A stretch of DNA of 8,546 bases from Planctomycetota bacterium (GTDB lineage Bacteria; Planctomycetota; Planctomycetia; Pirellulales; Pirellulaceae), in contig JAJRVM010000047.1 of NCBI GenBank assembly GCA_024277285.1, positions 1 through 8,546 of the forward strand. Reading direction: 5' to 3'. Made by a program: the position numbers and the translations under genes. The notes beneath the pieces are model-generated. The model was given only the letters and a program-made list of their open reading frames with translations, was not told the origin of the DNA and did no database searches. Positions 1 through 6,376 of this stretch are shown here, one piece after another; position 1 is the first letter of the stretch; each line of letters begins with the position of its first letter.

Positions 1-53
1 ATAGTCTGCAAGACGTCCGCCACGCGCGCTGAAATTCGGTTCAGTCCATCACC

Positions 54-77
54 AAAAAATGACACGCCACAAGGCGT
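54..77 (-). terminator. Possible intrinsic terminator, minus strand
   Basis: Read on the minus strand, a 5-bp stem (ACGCC / GGCGT, 73-77 with 64-68) with a 4-nt loop is followed after GTCA by six T residues (59 to 54). The form fits a weak rho-independent terminator. It lies about 355 nt past the stop of the left oxidoreductase gene, so it would leave a long 3' untranslated region that includes the large inverted repeat. The stem is short and the T-run is offset by four bases, so confidence is limited. Confidence 0.35.
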
Positions 78-240
78 CGCGCTCCGCGTCCGCGCTCACC
101 GCAGAATTCCCGCCCTCATCGCTGTGCAAATCTCTCCAAACTGCGGCTGCCGCTCTGTCTCTCGTCAAATTCGGTGCCGATTCGCGTCTTCCGCGCACAC
201 CGAACCCAAGAAATTGCCGCCGCCAGCCCCCGCAGGGCCA

Positions 241-309
241 TCCGGAACCAGACTGTCTGGTCCCGAGGGGCGTTTGAAGACCGTTAGGACCAGACAGTCT
301 GGTTCCGGA
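241..309. repeat. Perfect 23-bp inverted repeat with 23-nt loop
   Basis: Positions 241-263 are exactly the reverse complement of 287-309, separated by 23 nt. Each arm itself contains a 13-nt palindrome (CCAGAC-T-GTCTGG), so an arm can fold alone or pair with the other arm. No T-run follows on either strand, so it does not look like an intrinsic terminator. It could be a REP-type or MITE-like intergenic repeat, a protein-binding site, or an mRNA 3'-end stabiliser of the minus-strand operon. The pairing is seen directly; the role is unknown. Confidence 0.85.
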
Positions 310-329
310 CACGGTCTGGTTCCGGACAC
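297..329. repeat. 16-nt tandem repeat overlapping the inverted repeat
   Basis: GTCTGGTTCCGGACAC occurs at 297-312 and again at 314-329, a 17-nt period with a single base between copies. The first copy includes the end of the right arm of the large inverted repeat. With the left arm, the 13-nt core TCCGGAACCAGAC is therefore present three times in under 90 nt: once on the plus strand (241-253) and twice on the minus strand (309-297 and 326-314). The arrangement suggests a growing array or a multi-site binding region. Confidence 0.8.
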
Positions 330-432
330 GCCGCCATACGATTACAAGGGCCGGCTTCTCGTGGGCATGACATTCTTCACGCCGGCGCCACTTTTTTTGA
401 GACGCGTCTTCGGTACGCAGCGAGCTATCTAT

Positions 433-1713
433 CTAGAGCGTCCATGGGCTGCGCATTTTACGGGCGAGCATCGCGGAGGCTCGGGGACTGGGACTGACCA
501 ATTCACTCTTCTTCGGGTCCCAGGTAATCTTCTCGCCGGTGCGCACGGCCATGTCGCATAGCAAGCTGATAACGTCACTACGAACCGCATCCTTGATGTT
601 CGAGACTGGAGCGATACGAGACTTGACTGCCTGGATGAAATTGGCCGAGTGATTCTCACTCACTTGCAAGCCGCCCTCAATTGGCTTCACTGTTGTACCC
701 GGCTTCGCTGGATTGAGAGCCGGGTCACTTGCCGCATTACGGCGAATGGCGCGCGCCACTTGAATCCAACCATCGTCGCCAATAAACTTCGTTCGATCAC
801 TTCCCGGACGGAAGATCAGCTTCACATCGCCCAACATGATCGTCATGTCCCAGTTATAGACACAGTCGTATAATCCGTCGGTGGGCACGGCTCCCGTTCC
901 TTCGACGGTGACGACCCCGGATTGGTCCGCGTCACTTCCCCATATCATGATGTCCAGCGGGTGTGCTCCCCAACCACCCAGGTATCCGATCGAGTAGTCA
1001 TAGACCCAATAGGTCCCCTTCGGTTTGCAGAGATCCGTTGTGTAATCGCGTCTTGGGGCGGGGCCAAGCCACATTTCAAAGTCGAATCCCTCGGGCACTG
1101 TCGCCTTTTGGATTGTTCCACCGGTACCTCCATTTGGCGCATCGACTTCAATGGTATGCACTTTCCCAATCGCGCCCCGTCGCACCATTTCACAACCGGT
1201 CCAACAGTGCCGCATGCTGCGTTGCTGGGTTCCATACTGAAAAACCCGCTGATTCTCGGCAATCGCCTTTTGCATGGCCAGGCCTTGTTGGATCGTCACG
1301 CCCAACGGCTTCTCGATATACACATCTTTGTGTGCTCGCGCGGCCATAATACCGATAGGCACGTGCCAATGATCGGGAGTCGCAATCACCACGGCATCGA
1401 TATCATCACGCGCAAGCAAATCGCGAAAATCCTGATACGCCTTGCCTTTGCAGATCGCCGCCACGCGTTCGCGTCGATTTCGGTAACAATCAGCCACCGC
1501 CACCACTTGGCATTCGGCCAACGGGAGAAACGAGCGAAAGAGACTCGATCCTCGATTGCCGACGCCAATGTGCCCGACTGAAATGCGCTCGCTGGCCGGC
1601 GCTTTACCGTCCATTCCCAGAGCGCGGCCCGGAACAACCCACGTCGCGGCGGCGGCAGTAGCAACGAATCCCTTGAGGACCTGGCGGCGATTGTAACGAT
1701 TGCTGCGAGCCAT
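433..1713 (-). CDS. Tat-exported Gfo/Idh/MocA family oxidoreductase
   Basis: A 426-aa member of the NAD(P)-dependent Gfo/Idh/MocA family, which oxidises or reduces sugars and cyclitols. Residues 8-15 (NRRQVLKG) followed by an Ala-rich stretch form a twin-arginine signal with probable cleavage near residues 30-35, so export is predicted. The Rossmann motif GHIGVGNRG is at 48-56, IATPDHWH at 110-117, and the conserved Lys of EKP at 134-136. The C-terminal domain carries GGWGAHPLDI (246-255); H251 is the expected catalytic His, but the Asp usual four residues earlier is Gly247, as I recall from a GWGAHPLDI-type subgroup. The end (WDP at 398-400, PWTL) is typical for complete planctomycete members. 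GGAG lies 8 nt before the ATG. It is the last gene of the three-gene cluster, 126 nt behind the isomerase. Substrate is not predictable. Confidence 0.93.
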   Translation of the reverse strand: MARSNRYNRRQVLKGFVATAAAATWVVPGRALGMDGKAPASERISVGHIGVGNRGSSLFRSFLPLAECQVVAVADCYRNRRERVAAICKGKAYQDFRDLLARDDIDAVVIATPDHWHVPIGIMAARAHKDVYIEKPLGVTIQQGLAMQKAIAENQRVFQYGTQQRSMRHCWTGCEMVRRGAIGKVHTIEVDAPNGGTGGTIQKATVPEGFDFEMWLGPAPRRDYTTDLCKPKGTYWVYDYSIGYLGGWGAHPLDIMIWGSDADQSGVVTVEGTGAVPTDGLYDCVYNWDMTIMLGDVKLIFRPGSDRTKFIGDDGWIQVARAIRRNAASDPALNPAKPGTTVKPIEGGLQVSENHSANFIQAVKSRIAPVSNIKDAVRSDVISLLCDMAVRTGEKITWDPKKSELVSPSPRASAMLARKMRSPWTL

Positions 1714-1798
1714 ATGTGTTACTCCATCTTGGGAAAAGAGCTTCGTATAAGTAGGTGAGAGTCGTTGACATCGCGGTTTCGAGCGTTCCGTATTCTTT

Positions 1799-1823
1799 CG
1801 GCGAACGACCGCACCGTTCGCCG
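1799..1823 (-). other. Intercistronic hairpin, 9-bp perfect stem
   Basis: CGGCGAACG (1799-1807) pairs perfectly with CGTTCGCCG (1815-1823) around a 7-nt loop. On the minus strand it begins 16 nt after the stop of the isomerase gene and about 85 nt before the start of the second oxidoreductase. No T-run follows it on that strand, so it is not a standard intrinsic terminator. It could lower expression of the last gene, mark an RNA processing site, or protect the 3' end of the upstream message. A weak promoter-like pair (ATGTCA, 16 nt, TATACG) lies between the hairpin and the last gene, so that gene may also have its own transcript. Confidence 0.6.
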
Positions 1824-1839
1824 GAGGGATCGACAGGAG

Positions 1840-2667
1840 CTACAGCAAGGCACTCAGGTGTTCAATGCTGCGCTTCGCCTGCTCGACGGTTCCGCATTCA
1901 ACACTAAAGACAACCTCGTCTTGATCGACGGCCTTGCAAATCTCGATGACACGAGCCCAATCGATCACACCATCACCACAAGCGCAGCCGACCGGAGTCC
2001 CGGTCACTTTGCCGCGTTCATTTTCCGATTGGGCGTCCGAGATATCCTTGGCATGCAGGTGAATCAACCGGTCCTTCACTCGCTCAAGCCACTCATACGG
2101 ATCAAAGCCACACAGATAGCTGTTGCCTGTGTCGAAGTTGATCCCGATGGAAGGTGAGTCAACTAGACTATAGACTCGATCCAGCCCATCAGGTGACTTC
2201 GTGTATTGCTGGTGCGGTTCAAGGCCAATCACGATACCGCGAGGCTGAGCGACTTTCGCTGCCTCCATCAGCGCATAGCGCATCAGGACATGGTCTTCAT
2301 CTTCGGTCGTCCACAACGGCTTGGGCCCTTCGTCCGTCGTGACGATCGAAGTACCGATTTCCGCCGCAAAGCGGACCGCCTGCTTCAAATACTCGGTGCT
2401 GATCTCAGGCTTGCAAAGTGGCGTATGCGTTGAAAGTGCTGAGATGCCGATCCCTGCGTTGGCACACGCATCGCGGATGCGGTAAGGATCATCGAGCATC
2501 GACACACTGTGAAAATAGCCTGCTTCGCTCAGCAACTCGCGACCCCAATGAACCATCGGCTCAACATACGCATAACCAAACTCAGCCGCCTTTTCGACAC
2601 CCCATTCAAAGCACTTGTCTTCGTGCCGCACGAACTCCATATTCACACCCAAGGCAATCTTAGCCAT
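1840..2667 (-). CDS. Sugar phosphate isomerase/epimerase-like TIM-barrel protein
   Basis: A 275-aa xylose-isomerase-like TIM-barrel (AP-endonuclease 2 superfamily) protein with no signal peptide, so cytoplasmic. Metal-binding positions of this fold are visible: E150 in GLEPH, D179 in NFDTGN, H205 in HLHAKD, and E257 in SVECG. Family members isomerise or epimerise keto/aldo sugars, dehydrate inosose, or cleave oxidised sugars by elimination. I chose the ATG at 2667 because AGGAGG sits 9 nt upstream; a GTG eight codons earlier lacks a comparable site and overlaps the preceding stop. It starts 20 nt after the exported oxidoreductase gene and its ribosome site lies inside that gap, so the two are very likely co-transcribed and probably translationally coupled. 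Substrate and exact reaction cannot be assigned; the name 'sugar phosphate' is the family label, not evidence for a phosphorylated substrate. Confidence 0.93.
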   Translation of the reverse strand: MAKIALGVNMEFVRHEDKCFEWGVEKAAEFGYAYVEPMVHWGRELLSEAGYFHSVSMLDDPYRIRDACANAGIGISALSTHTPLCKPEISTEYLKQAVRFAAEIGTSIVTTDEGPKPLWTTEDEDHVLMRYALMEAAKVAQPRGIVIGLEPHQQYTKSPDGLDRVYSLVDSPSIGINFDTGNSYLCGFDPYEWLERVKDRLIHLHAKDISDAQSENERGKVTGTPVGCACGDGVIDWARVIEICKAVDQDEVVFSVECGTVEQAKRSIEHLSALL

Positions 2668-2676
2668 CCTATTTTT

Positions 2677-2682
2677 CCTCCT
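2677..2682 (-). promoter_or_regulatory. Strong Shine-Dalgarno AGGAGG that fixes the isomerase start
   Basis: On the minus strand AGGAGG lies 9 nt before the ATG at 2667 and just past the stop codon of the upstream oxidoreductase (2690-2688). It supports the 275-aa start over the GTG at 2691, and its place directly behind the upstream stop suits reinitiation by the same ribosome. Confidence 0.8.
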
Positions 2683-2687
2683 GCAAG

Positions 2688-3962
2688 TCACATCTCAATC
2701 GCTTGCTTGTCGAAATTAAACTGTGCAACCTTGCTTTCTCGATGAGCAAGGATCCCCATCGACAGCGGCGCCTGTACGCGCACCGCCATACCGATATTGC
2801 ATTTCGGTTGTTGCCGCGTCTTCACACAATCTAACAAATCCGCCCAGAGCTTGCTGGTATCACCTTGGCCTTTCCAAGGAATGCGAATCTCCTTTGCTCC
2901 TTTGGCAAACGGCACAATACGAATGCCATAGTCTTTTCCGCCCGCCAACATCGCCCACTTGATCACGCCATCCGTGCCACGAATCACCGTATCGGCAGGC
3001 ACATGGTTGGACAGCGAACTAGTCATCACCACACTCGGTCCATCAGCGTAGTCCGCAATAATATTGCACTGATCCGGGACCTCTCGGTTGTACTGAAACG
3101 TGCCGCCACCACCCATCACCCGTTGCGGGAAATCGAGTTCAAGAATACAAAACACGGGAGTGAAAATATGGACGAGTAAGTCCGTCGCCGGCCCTCCCGC
3201 ATAGTCCCAGTACATTCGCCATTGAAAGAATCGAGAGACGGAAAAATCGACAACGGGAGCGTCGCCCAAGAACCGCCGCCAGTTCAAGTCTTTCCCAGGC
3301 CTCGCGTTAGCATCAGGGATCGGCATCCGTTCACCCCAATCCCCACGCCGAAAATAGCTACACTCCGCATGAACAGGCTTACCAATGACACCATCTCGAA
3401 TCATCTCGATTATCTTCGGATAGTTATCGTCAGCCATATACTGCGTGCCAACCTGGACCAGTTTGCCCGTATCTTTCGCAATCGCTTCAATCTCTTTCGC
3501 CGCTTCAAACTGACTCCAGTGCGTCAGCGGTTTTTCGCAGTAAACGTCCTTGCCCGCCTTCAGCGCGTCCATTGTCTGTGGCGCATGCAACCGATCTGGC
3601 GTCGCGATACAGACCACATCAACGGCAGGGTCTTTCAGTAACGCTTCGTGCTCCATATACATTGTGGTTCCGCCAGTCGCTTTCGACGCGGCTTCCAATC
3701 GCGGTCGATACACATCGCAGACAGCCACTGGCTGTGCTATTCCCTGCTCCTTGAACTGGTTAACGATCTTCATGTGCGCGCCGCACCGTCCACCGGTACC
3801 GATAAAACCGATACCAATCCGATCATTCGCGCCTTTCGCCTCCTGGCTCAATACCATCGGAGCGGCCACTGCCGAACTCGTCACCGCCGCACCAACCGCA
3901 AGCGTACTCCGAACAAATTCGCGACGCGTCGTTTTCTTCGCCGCCATTTCACTGCTTGCCAT
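2688..3962 (-). CDS. Tat-exported Gfo/Idh/MocA family oxidoreductase
   Basis: A 424-aa NAD(P)-dependent sugar/cyclitol oxidoreductase, first gene of the three-gene minus-strand cluster. The twin-arginine motif TRREFVR (12-18) precedes a hydrophobic Ala/Val stretch and a likely cleavage region near 34-45, so export is predicted. The nucleotide-binding motif GFIGTGGRC is at 52-60, IATPDRLH at 119-126, and the EKP Lys at 143-145. The family DxxxH catalytic pair is intact as D261 and H265 in TDLLVH, inside the WDYAGGPATD block often seen in planctomycete members. GAGGAA lies 7 nt before the ATG; an in-frame Met at residue 6 is an alternative start and also keeps the signal. It is not a close copy of the other oxidoreductase here: the signal, the His block and the C-terminus all differ, so this is not a recent tandem duplication. 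Confidence 0.94.
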   Translation of the reverse strand: MASSEMAAKKTTRREFVRSTLAVGAAVTSSAVAAPMVLSQEAKGANDRIGIGFIGTGGRCGAHMKIVNQFKEQGIAQPVAVCDVYRPRLEAASKATGGTTMYMEHEALLKDPAVDVVCIATPDRLHAPQTMDALKAGKDVYCEKPLTHWSQFEAAKEIEAIAKDTGKLVQVGTQYMADDNYPKIIEMIRDGVIGKPVHAECSYFRRGDWGERMPIPDANARPGKDLNWRRFLGDAPVVDFSVSRFFQWRMYWDYAGGPATDLLVHIFTPVFCILELDFPQRVMGGGGTFQYNREVPDQCNIIADYADGPSVVMTSSLSNHVPADTVIRGTDGVIKWAMLAGGKDYGIRIVPFAKGAKEIRIPWKGQGDTSKLWADLLDCVKTRQQPKCNIGMAVRVQAPLSMGILAHRESKVAQFNFDKQAIEM

Positions 3963-4163
3963 AAAACACTTCCTCTCACTTCAGAAACGCGAAACTCAAT
4001 AGGGATGAGCCGTGCTATGGCCGAACATTTGCAAGGGTCGAGCCAGTTCGGTTACTCACTCACGATCTGTTGATACGTTGAAAGAACAATACAACTCGCC
4101 CACCAGCACACCGTTTTGGCAAGCGGTTCATTCACTTACGGGACAGTGGCCAACGACCACGCC

Positions 4164-4190
4164 TGCCAGCTATACCCCCTAGCTTTGGCA
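4164..4190 (-). other. Hairpin after the LRR lipoprotein gene
   Basis: TGCC (4164-4167) pairs with GGCA (4187-4190), and AGCTA (4168-4172) with TAGCT (4180-4184), around a 7-nt loop with a two-base bulge. It starts about 20 nt past the stop of the lipoprotein gene on the minus strand and no T-run follows. It may be a 3'-end stabiliser or part of a factor-dependent terminator separating this gene from the oxidoreductase cluster. The rest of the 249-nt spacer (3963-4211) shows no gene and no promoter I would defend. Confidence 0.4.
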
Positions 4191-4211
4191 CTCTCGCTCC
4201 TTTCTCTTCCA

Positions 4212-5471
4212 TCATTGCTTTGCCCGTACCGAACTCGGATCAGTCACTCCCGTCTCTTTCAGGCAAAGCTCCTTCAGATCCGCCCATCGGCGAAACACGT
4301 CCAGTGATTCATCCGTGATACCAGCATTCCCGCGCAAATCAAGCCGCCGAAGACGCGGAAAAAGCTCAGGCAAGTGTTCAATTGCCTGGTCGGTCAAGAA
4401 ACCATTGGTCACGATCAACGTCTTCAGAGGAGGCATCGCCACCGGTGAACCTGTTGCCGTGCCGCGGAGCTGCGTCATGAACGAACCAGTCACAAAGATA
4501 TTTCGCAGTGTCAATGACTCCAGATGCTGGAACCTGGGCAACGCCAACAACGTCTCGTCGGAAACACCGAAACAGCCAGTGAACGTGAGTGAACGTAACC
4601 TACCAGCAAAACCAGAGTCAGCGGCGAGACACTCGAAACAACCGCTCGATACCTCAGCATTATCAATCGCCAGCCGGAAAATACGAGGATGCCGCGTGAT
4701 CATACTCAGTACGCCATCGTCAACCGCCGGCCCACCTAACTTCAGATCGACTAATTCACTCAATCGCAGCAGTTCGCCAAAGTCACCGCTCGCCAGCGAA
4801 CCACAGCCACGCACATCGAGCATGCGCAGCGACGGCATGCCGTTCAATCCCGCAAGCATCACAGCAGACACACCGTCCATCTCGATTAAGGCCAACGCCT
4901 CAACATGCTCACACTGTCTCAACGCCGGTAAGATCGCCGTTGAAATGCCGCTCAGACGCACTAACGTCAAACGCCGCAAAGCAGGCATGGCCGCCAGAAT
5001 CGTCGTCAGATTCTGATCCGCAAGGGACGCGTCTTGCAAGTACAGCGTAGTGAGCTGATGAAGCGACTCCAACGCGCCGAACGACTCCGGCGCTGCATTC
5101 GCAACCGCCAATCGTAATTGAAGAAGCTCGGGAAACTCGGCCAACTCCCGAATCACCTCATCATCGGCAGACACCCGGCCACTCGCCAAGTCAATCAGCA
5201 AGGGTAAACCAGCCGCATCTAGCTCGACCACACCGCCAGCAGCCTCGATTCCCTGCAACGCCGCTTCTTGCCGATCGGTAAGCACGGCGGACGAAGCGAC
5301 CTTTCCTTTCGCCACATCGGCTGATCGCCTGTCAGCATCAACACGGCCAGCATCGGCACTGTCAGCATCAGCAGTTGCAACGTGCTGCAATCCGTGTTCG
5401 CGGCGGCAGCCAACAAGCAAGACACCAATCAGAATCACTCCACCGACCGTCACACGAAAAAACAACCTCAC
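4212..5471 (-). CDS. Leucine-rich-repeat lipoprotein
   Basis: A 419-aa protein with a lipoprotein signal: RLFFR, a hydrophobic stretch, and the lipobox LVGC with the lipid-bearing Cys at residue 22. An Ala/Asp-rich linker (about 33-60) follows, then irregular leucine-rich repeats from about 110 to the end, with LxxLxL cores such as LTTLYL, LRRLTLV, LRMLDV, LVDLKL, LESLTL, LKTLIV, LRRLDL and LKELCL. Segments such as GCFGVSDETLLAL and GNAGITDESLDVF give the repeats the look of F-box-type/ribonuclease-inhibitor-like LRRs common in planctomycetes. It is probably a membrane-anchored protein-interaction domain; no catalytic residues are visible. I prefer the GTG at 5471 because GAAGG lies 9 nt upstream; a GTG three codons earlier (5480) directly abuts that site. 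It stands 249 nt from the oxidoreductase operon and probably forms its own unit. Its partner is unknown. Confidence 0.88.
   Translation of the reverse strand: MRLFFRVTVGGVILIGVLLVGCRREHGLQHVATADADSADAGRVDADRRSADVAKGKVASSAVLTDRQEAALQGIEAAGGVVELDAAGLPLLIDLASGRVSADDEVIRELAEFPELLQLRLAVANAAPESFGALESLHQLTTLYLQDASLADQNLTTILAAMPALRRLTLVRLSGISTAILPALRQCEHVEALALIEMDGVSAVMLAGLNGMPSLRMLDVRGCGSLASGDFGELLRLSELVDLKLGGPAVDDGVLSMITRHPRIFRLAIDNAEVSSGCFECLAADSGFAGRLRSLTFTGCFGVSDETLLALPRFQHLESLTLRNIFVTGSFMTQLRGTATGSPVAMPPLKTLIVTNGFLTDQAIEHLPELFPRLRRLDLRGNAGITDESLDVFRRWADLKELCLKETGVTDPSSVRAKQ
5329..5370. repeat. 12-nt direct repeat in the Ala/Asp linker
   Basis: CTGTCAGCATCA occurs at 5329-5340 and 5359-5370, a 30-nt spacing that keeps frame. 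It encodes repeated Ser/Ala/Asp units in the linker between the lipid anchor and the LRR domain. Such repeats can change linker length by slippage without breaking the frame. Confidence 0.6.
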
Positions 5472-5516
5472 GTTCGCCACCCTTCAACACAAGGACCGGA
5501 CTGTACTCCTTCAAAC

Positions 5517-5525
5517 AGTATATCA
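5517..5525 (-). promoter_or_regulatory. Extended -10 element upstream of the LRR lipoprotein
   Basis: On the minus strand TGATATACT matches an extended -10 (TGnTATAAT with one mismatch). It would place transcription start around 5510, about 30-40 nt before the lipoprotein start. No good -35 hexamer is seen 16-18 nt upstream, which is acceptable for extended -10 promoters. Planctomycete promoter rules are poorly known, so this is tentative. Confidence 0.35.
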
Positions 5526-5578
5526 AACGAGAACGGCCAAGCGGCAGTTTGCGCGCGAATGTTTTGTCTGCCTTGCGC

Positions 5579-5743
5579 TCACCCATTCGTAACCGCCGCG
5601 CCACTCGCACTCAAGTCTTCCGGAATCAGCCGATGGATCTCTGCCCGCTCCGCAGATGGATCGGCGATCCCGCGAACAGCGTCGTATTCCGCGATGTTGG
5701 GCGCGCAGGACTCTCTCGGGCAAGCTCCCAACAGCAATCGCAT
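5579..5743 (-). CDS. Small hypothetical ORF, 54 aa
   Basis: An ATG-started frame of 54 codons ending in TGA, in the 420-nt spacer between the LRR lipoprotein and the acetyltransferase. The product begins MRLLLGACPRES and continues through an acidic/Ala segment (NIAEYDAVRGIADPSAE) to a soluble-looking C-terminus; there is no signal peptide or membrane segment. The frame remains open 21 codons upstream of the ATG without another usual start codon, so it could also be the 3' remnant of a longer gene. No convincing Shine-Dalgarno precedes the ATG. I do not recognise the family. In favour of coding: balanced amino-acid composition and G/C-leaning third positions. Against: length and weak initiation signals. 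Confidence 0.3.
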   Translation of the reverse strand: MRLLLGACPRESCAPNIAEYDAVRGIADPSAERAEIHRLIPEDLSASGAAVTNG

Positions 5744-5891
5744 GTCGTCTGCTACAATGTTCCGGATAAGACGCTGTTCCTAAAGCGTGACGGAACCTGT
5801 TGAGATCACGGGCCTTGTTCTGGCTGGGATAGCGCAGCGAGCCGTTAGTTTTGTTCCATGCTCCGACTGATAACGTTTTGACTCAAAAAGA

Positions 5892-6311
5892 ATGAACATC
5901 TCCTATCAATCTGAACCAGCAATATCGGTCGCGGATTTCCTGAGCATTCTGCGGCGTTCAACACTGGCATCCCGGCGCCCCGTCAACGAAGTTGATACAT
6001 TGCGGGACATGCTTGCCAACGCTGACGTGCTGATCACTGCGCGCACGGAGGACAACTTGGTGGGAATCTCTCGAGCGATCACCGACTTCAGTTACTGCAC
6101 TTATCTATCCGACATCGCGGTCGACACAGCGTTTCAGCGTCGCGGAATCGGCCAGGAACTGGTACGTCGGACGCACGCGGCGGCGGGCCTGCATACAACG
6201 CTGATCTTGTTATCCGCCCCTCAGGCGGAGAGCTATTATCCGCATATCGGCATGCAGCCACACTCTTCGTGCTGGACCATTGCGCGCACTCCACCCGCAC
6301 CCCGTTCTTAG
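5892..6311 (+). CDS. GNAT family N-acetyltransferase
   Basis: A 139-aa acetyl-CoA-dependent N-acetyltransferase, complete for a single-domain GNAT protein. The central strand DIAVD (74-78) leads into the acetyl-CoA pyrophosphate-binding motif A, QRRGIG (82-87), and the C-terminal part has ILLSAP followed by YYPHIGM (115-121), where a Tyr commonly acts as general acid. The N-terminal half ([31 protein letters not shown]) matches the style of small cytoplasmic GNATs whose substrates are mostly unknown. It is the only clear plus-strand gene in the middle of the window, convergent with the MATE gene (65 nt between stops). The ATG has only an A-rich leader with no real Shine-Dalgarno, so initiation may be weak or leader-independent. 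The acceptor (amine, peptide, antibiotic or protein) cannot be inferred. Confidence 0.9.
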   Translation: MNISYQSEPAISVADFLSILRRSTLASRRPVNEVDTLRDMLANADVLITARTEDNLVGISRAITDFSYCTYLSDIAVDTAFQRRGIGQELVRRTHAAAGLHTTLILLSAPQAESYYPHIGMQPHSSCWTIARTPPAPRS

Positions 6312-6376
6312 GCCCTTTCGCGATACGACCACCAAGCAAGGCCAATACCGAACAAAACCACGCGTCACACAGGTCG

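Larger units (their letters stand above)
1..432. other. Gene-free left spacer with palindromic repeats
   Basis: This 432-nt stretch follows the 3' end of the left oxidoreductase gene on the minus strand. The open frames that cross it are rich in Arg, Ser, Gly and Pro, match no family I know, and run through the inverted repeat, so I do not call them genes. What it does hold is a perfect 23-bp inverted repeat at 241-309, an additional tandem copy ending at 329, and a hairpin followed by a T-run on the minus strand at 54-77. It could be an intergenic repeat element combined with the transcription end of the operon. The left edge may belong to the control region of a gene outside the window. Confidence 0.6.

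Noticed and set aside
49..312. An 87-codon minus-strand frame in the left spacer
   Set aside because: Much of its sequence is made by the inverted repeat, it is rich in Arg and Gly, and it has no recognisable domain or ribosome site.
241..329. A CRISPR array
   Set aside because: The copies are inverted or nearly adjacent with a single-base gap, with no spacer-sized unique segments and no cas genes.
350..398. A plus-strand GCCGGC / GCCGGC hairpin followed by T7
   Set aside because: The stem is only 6 bp with a 25-nt loop, and no plus-strand gene ends upstream of it in the window.
922..1581. A 219-codon plus-strand frame opposite the left oxidoreductase
   Set aside because: It is antisense to a well-supported gene, is His/Arg-rich, and matches no family.
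4315..5016. A long plus-strand frame opposite the LRR gene
   Set aside because: It is antisense to a clear lipoprotein gene, Ser/Arg/Lys-rich without domains, and explained by the reverse-strand codon pattern.
5375..5803. A 142-codon plus-strand frame across the lipoprotein start and the spacer
   Set aside because: Its first part is antisense to the lipoprotein signal region and the rest has no domain character or ribosome site.
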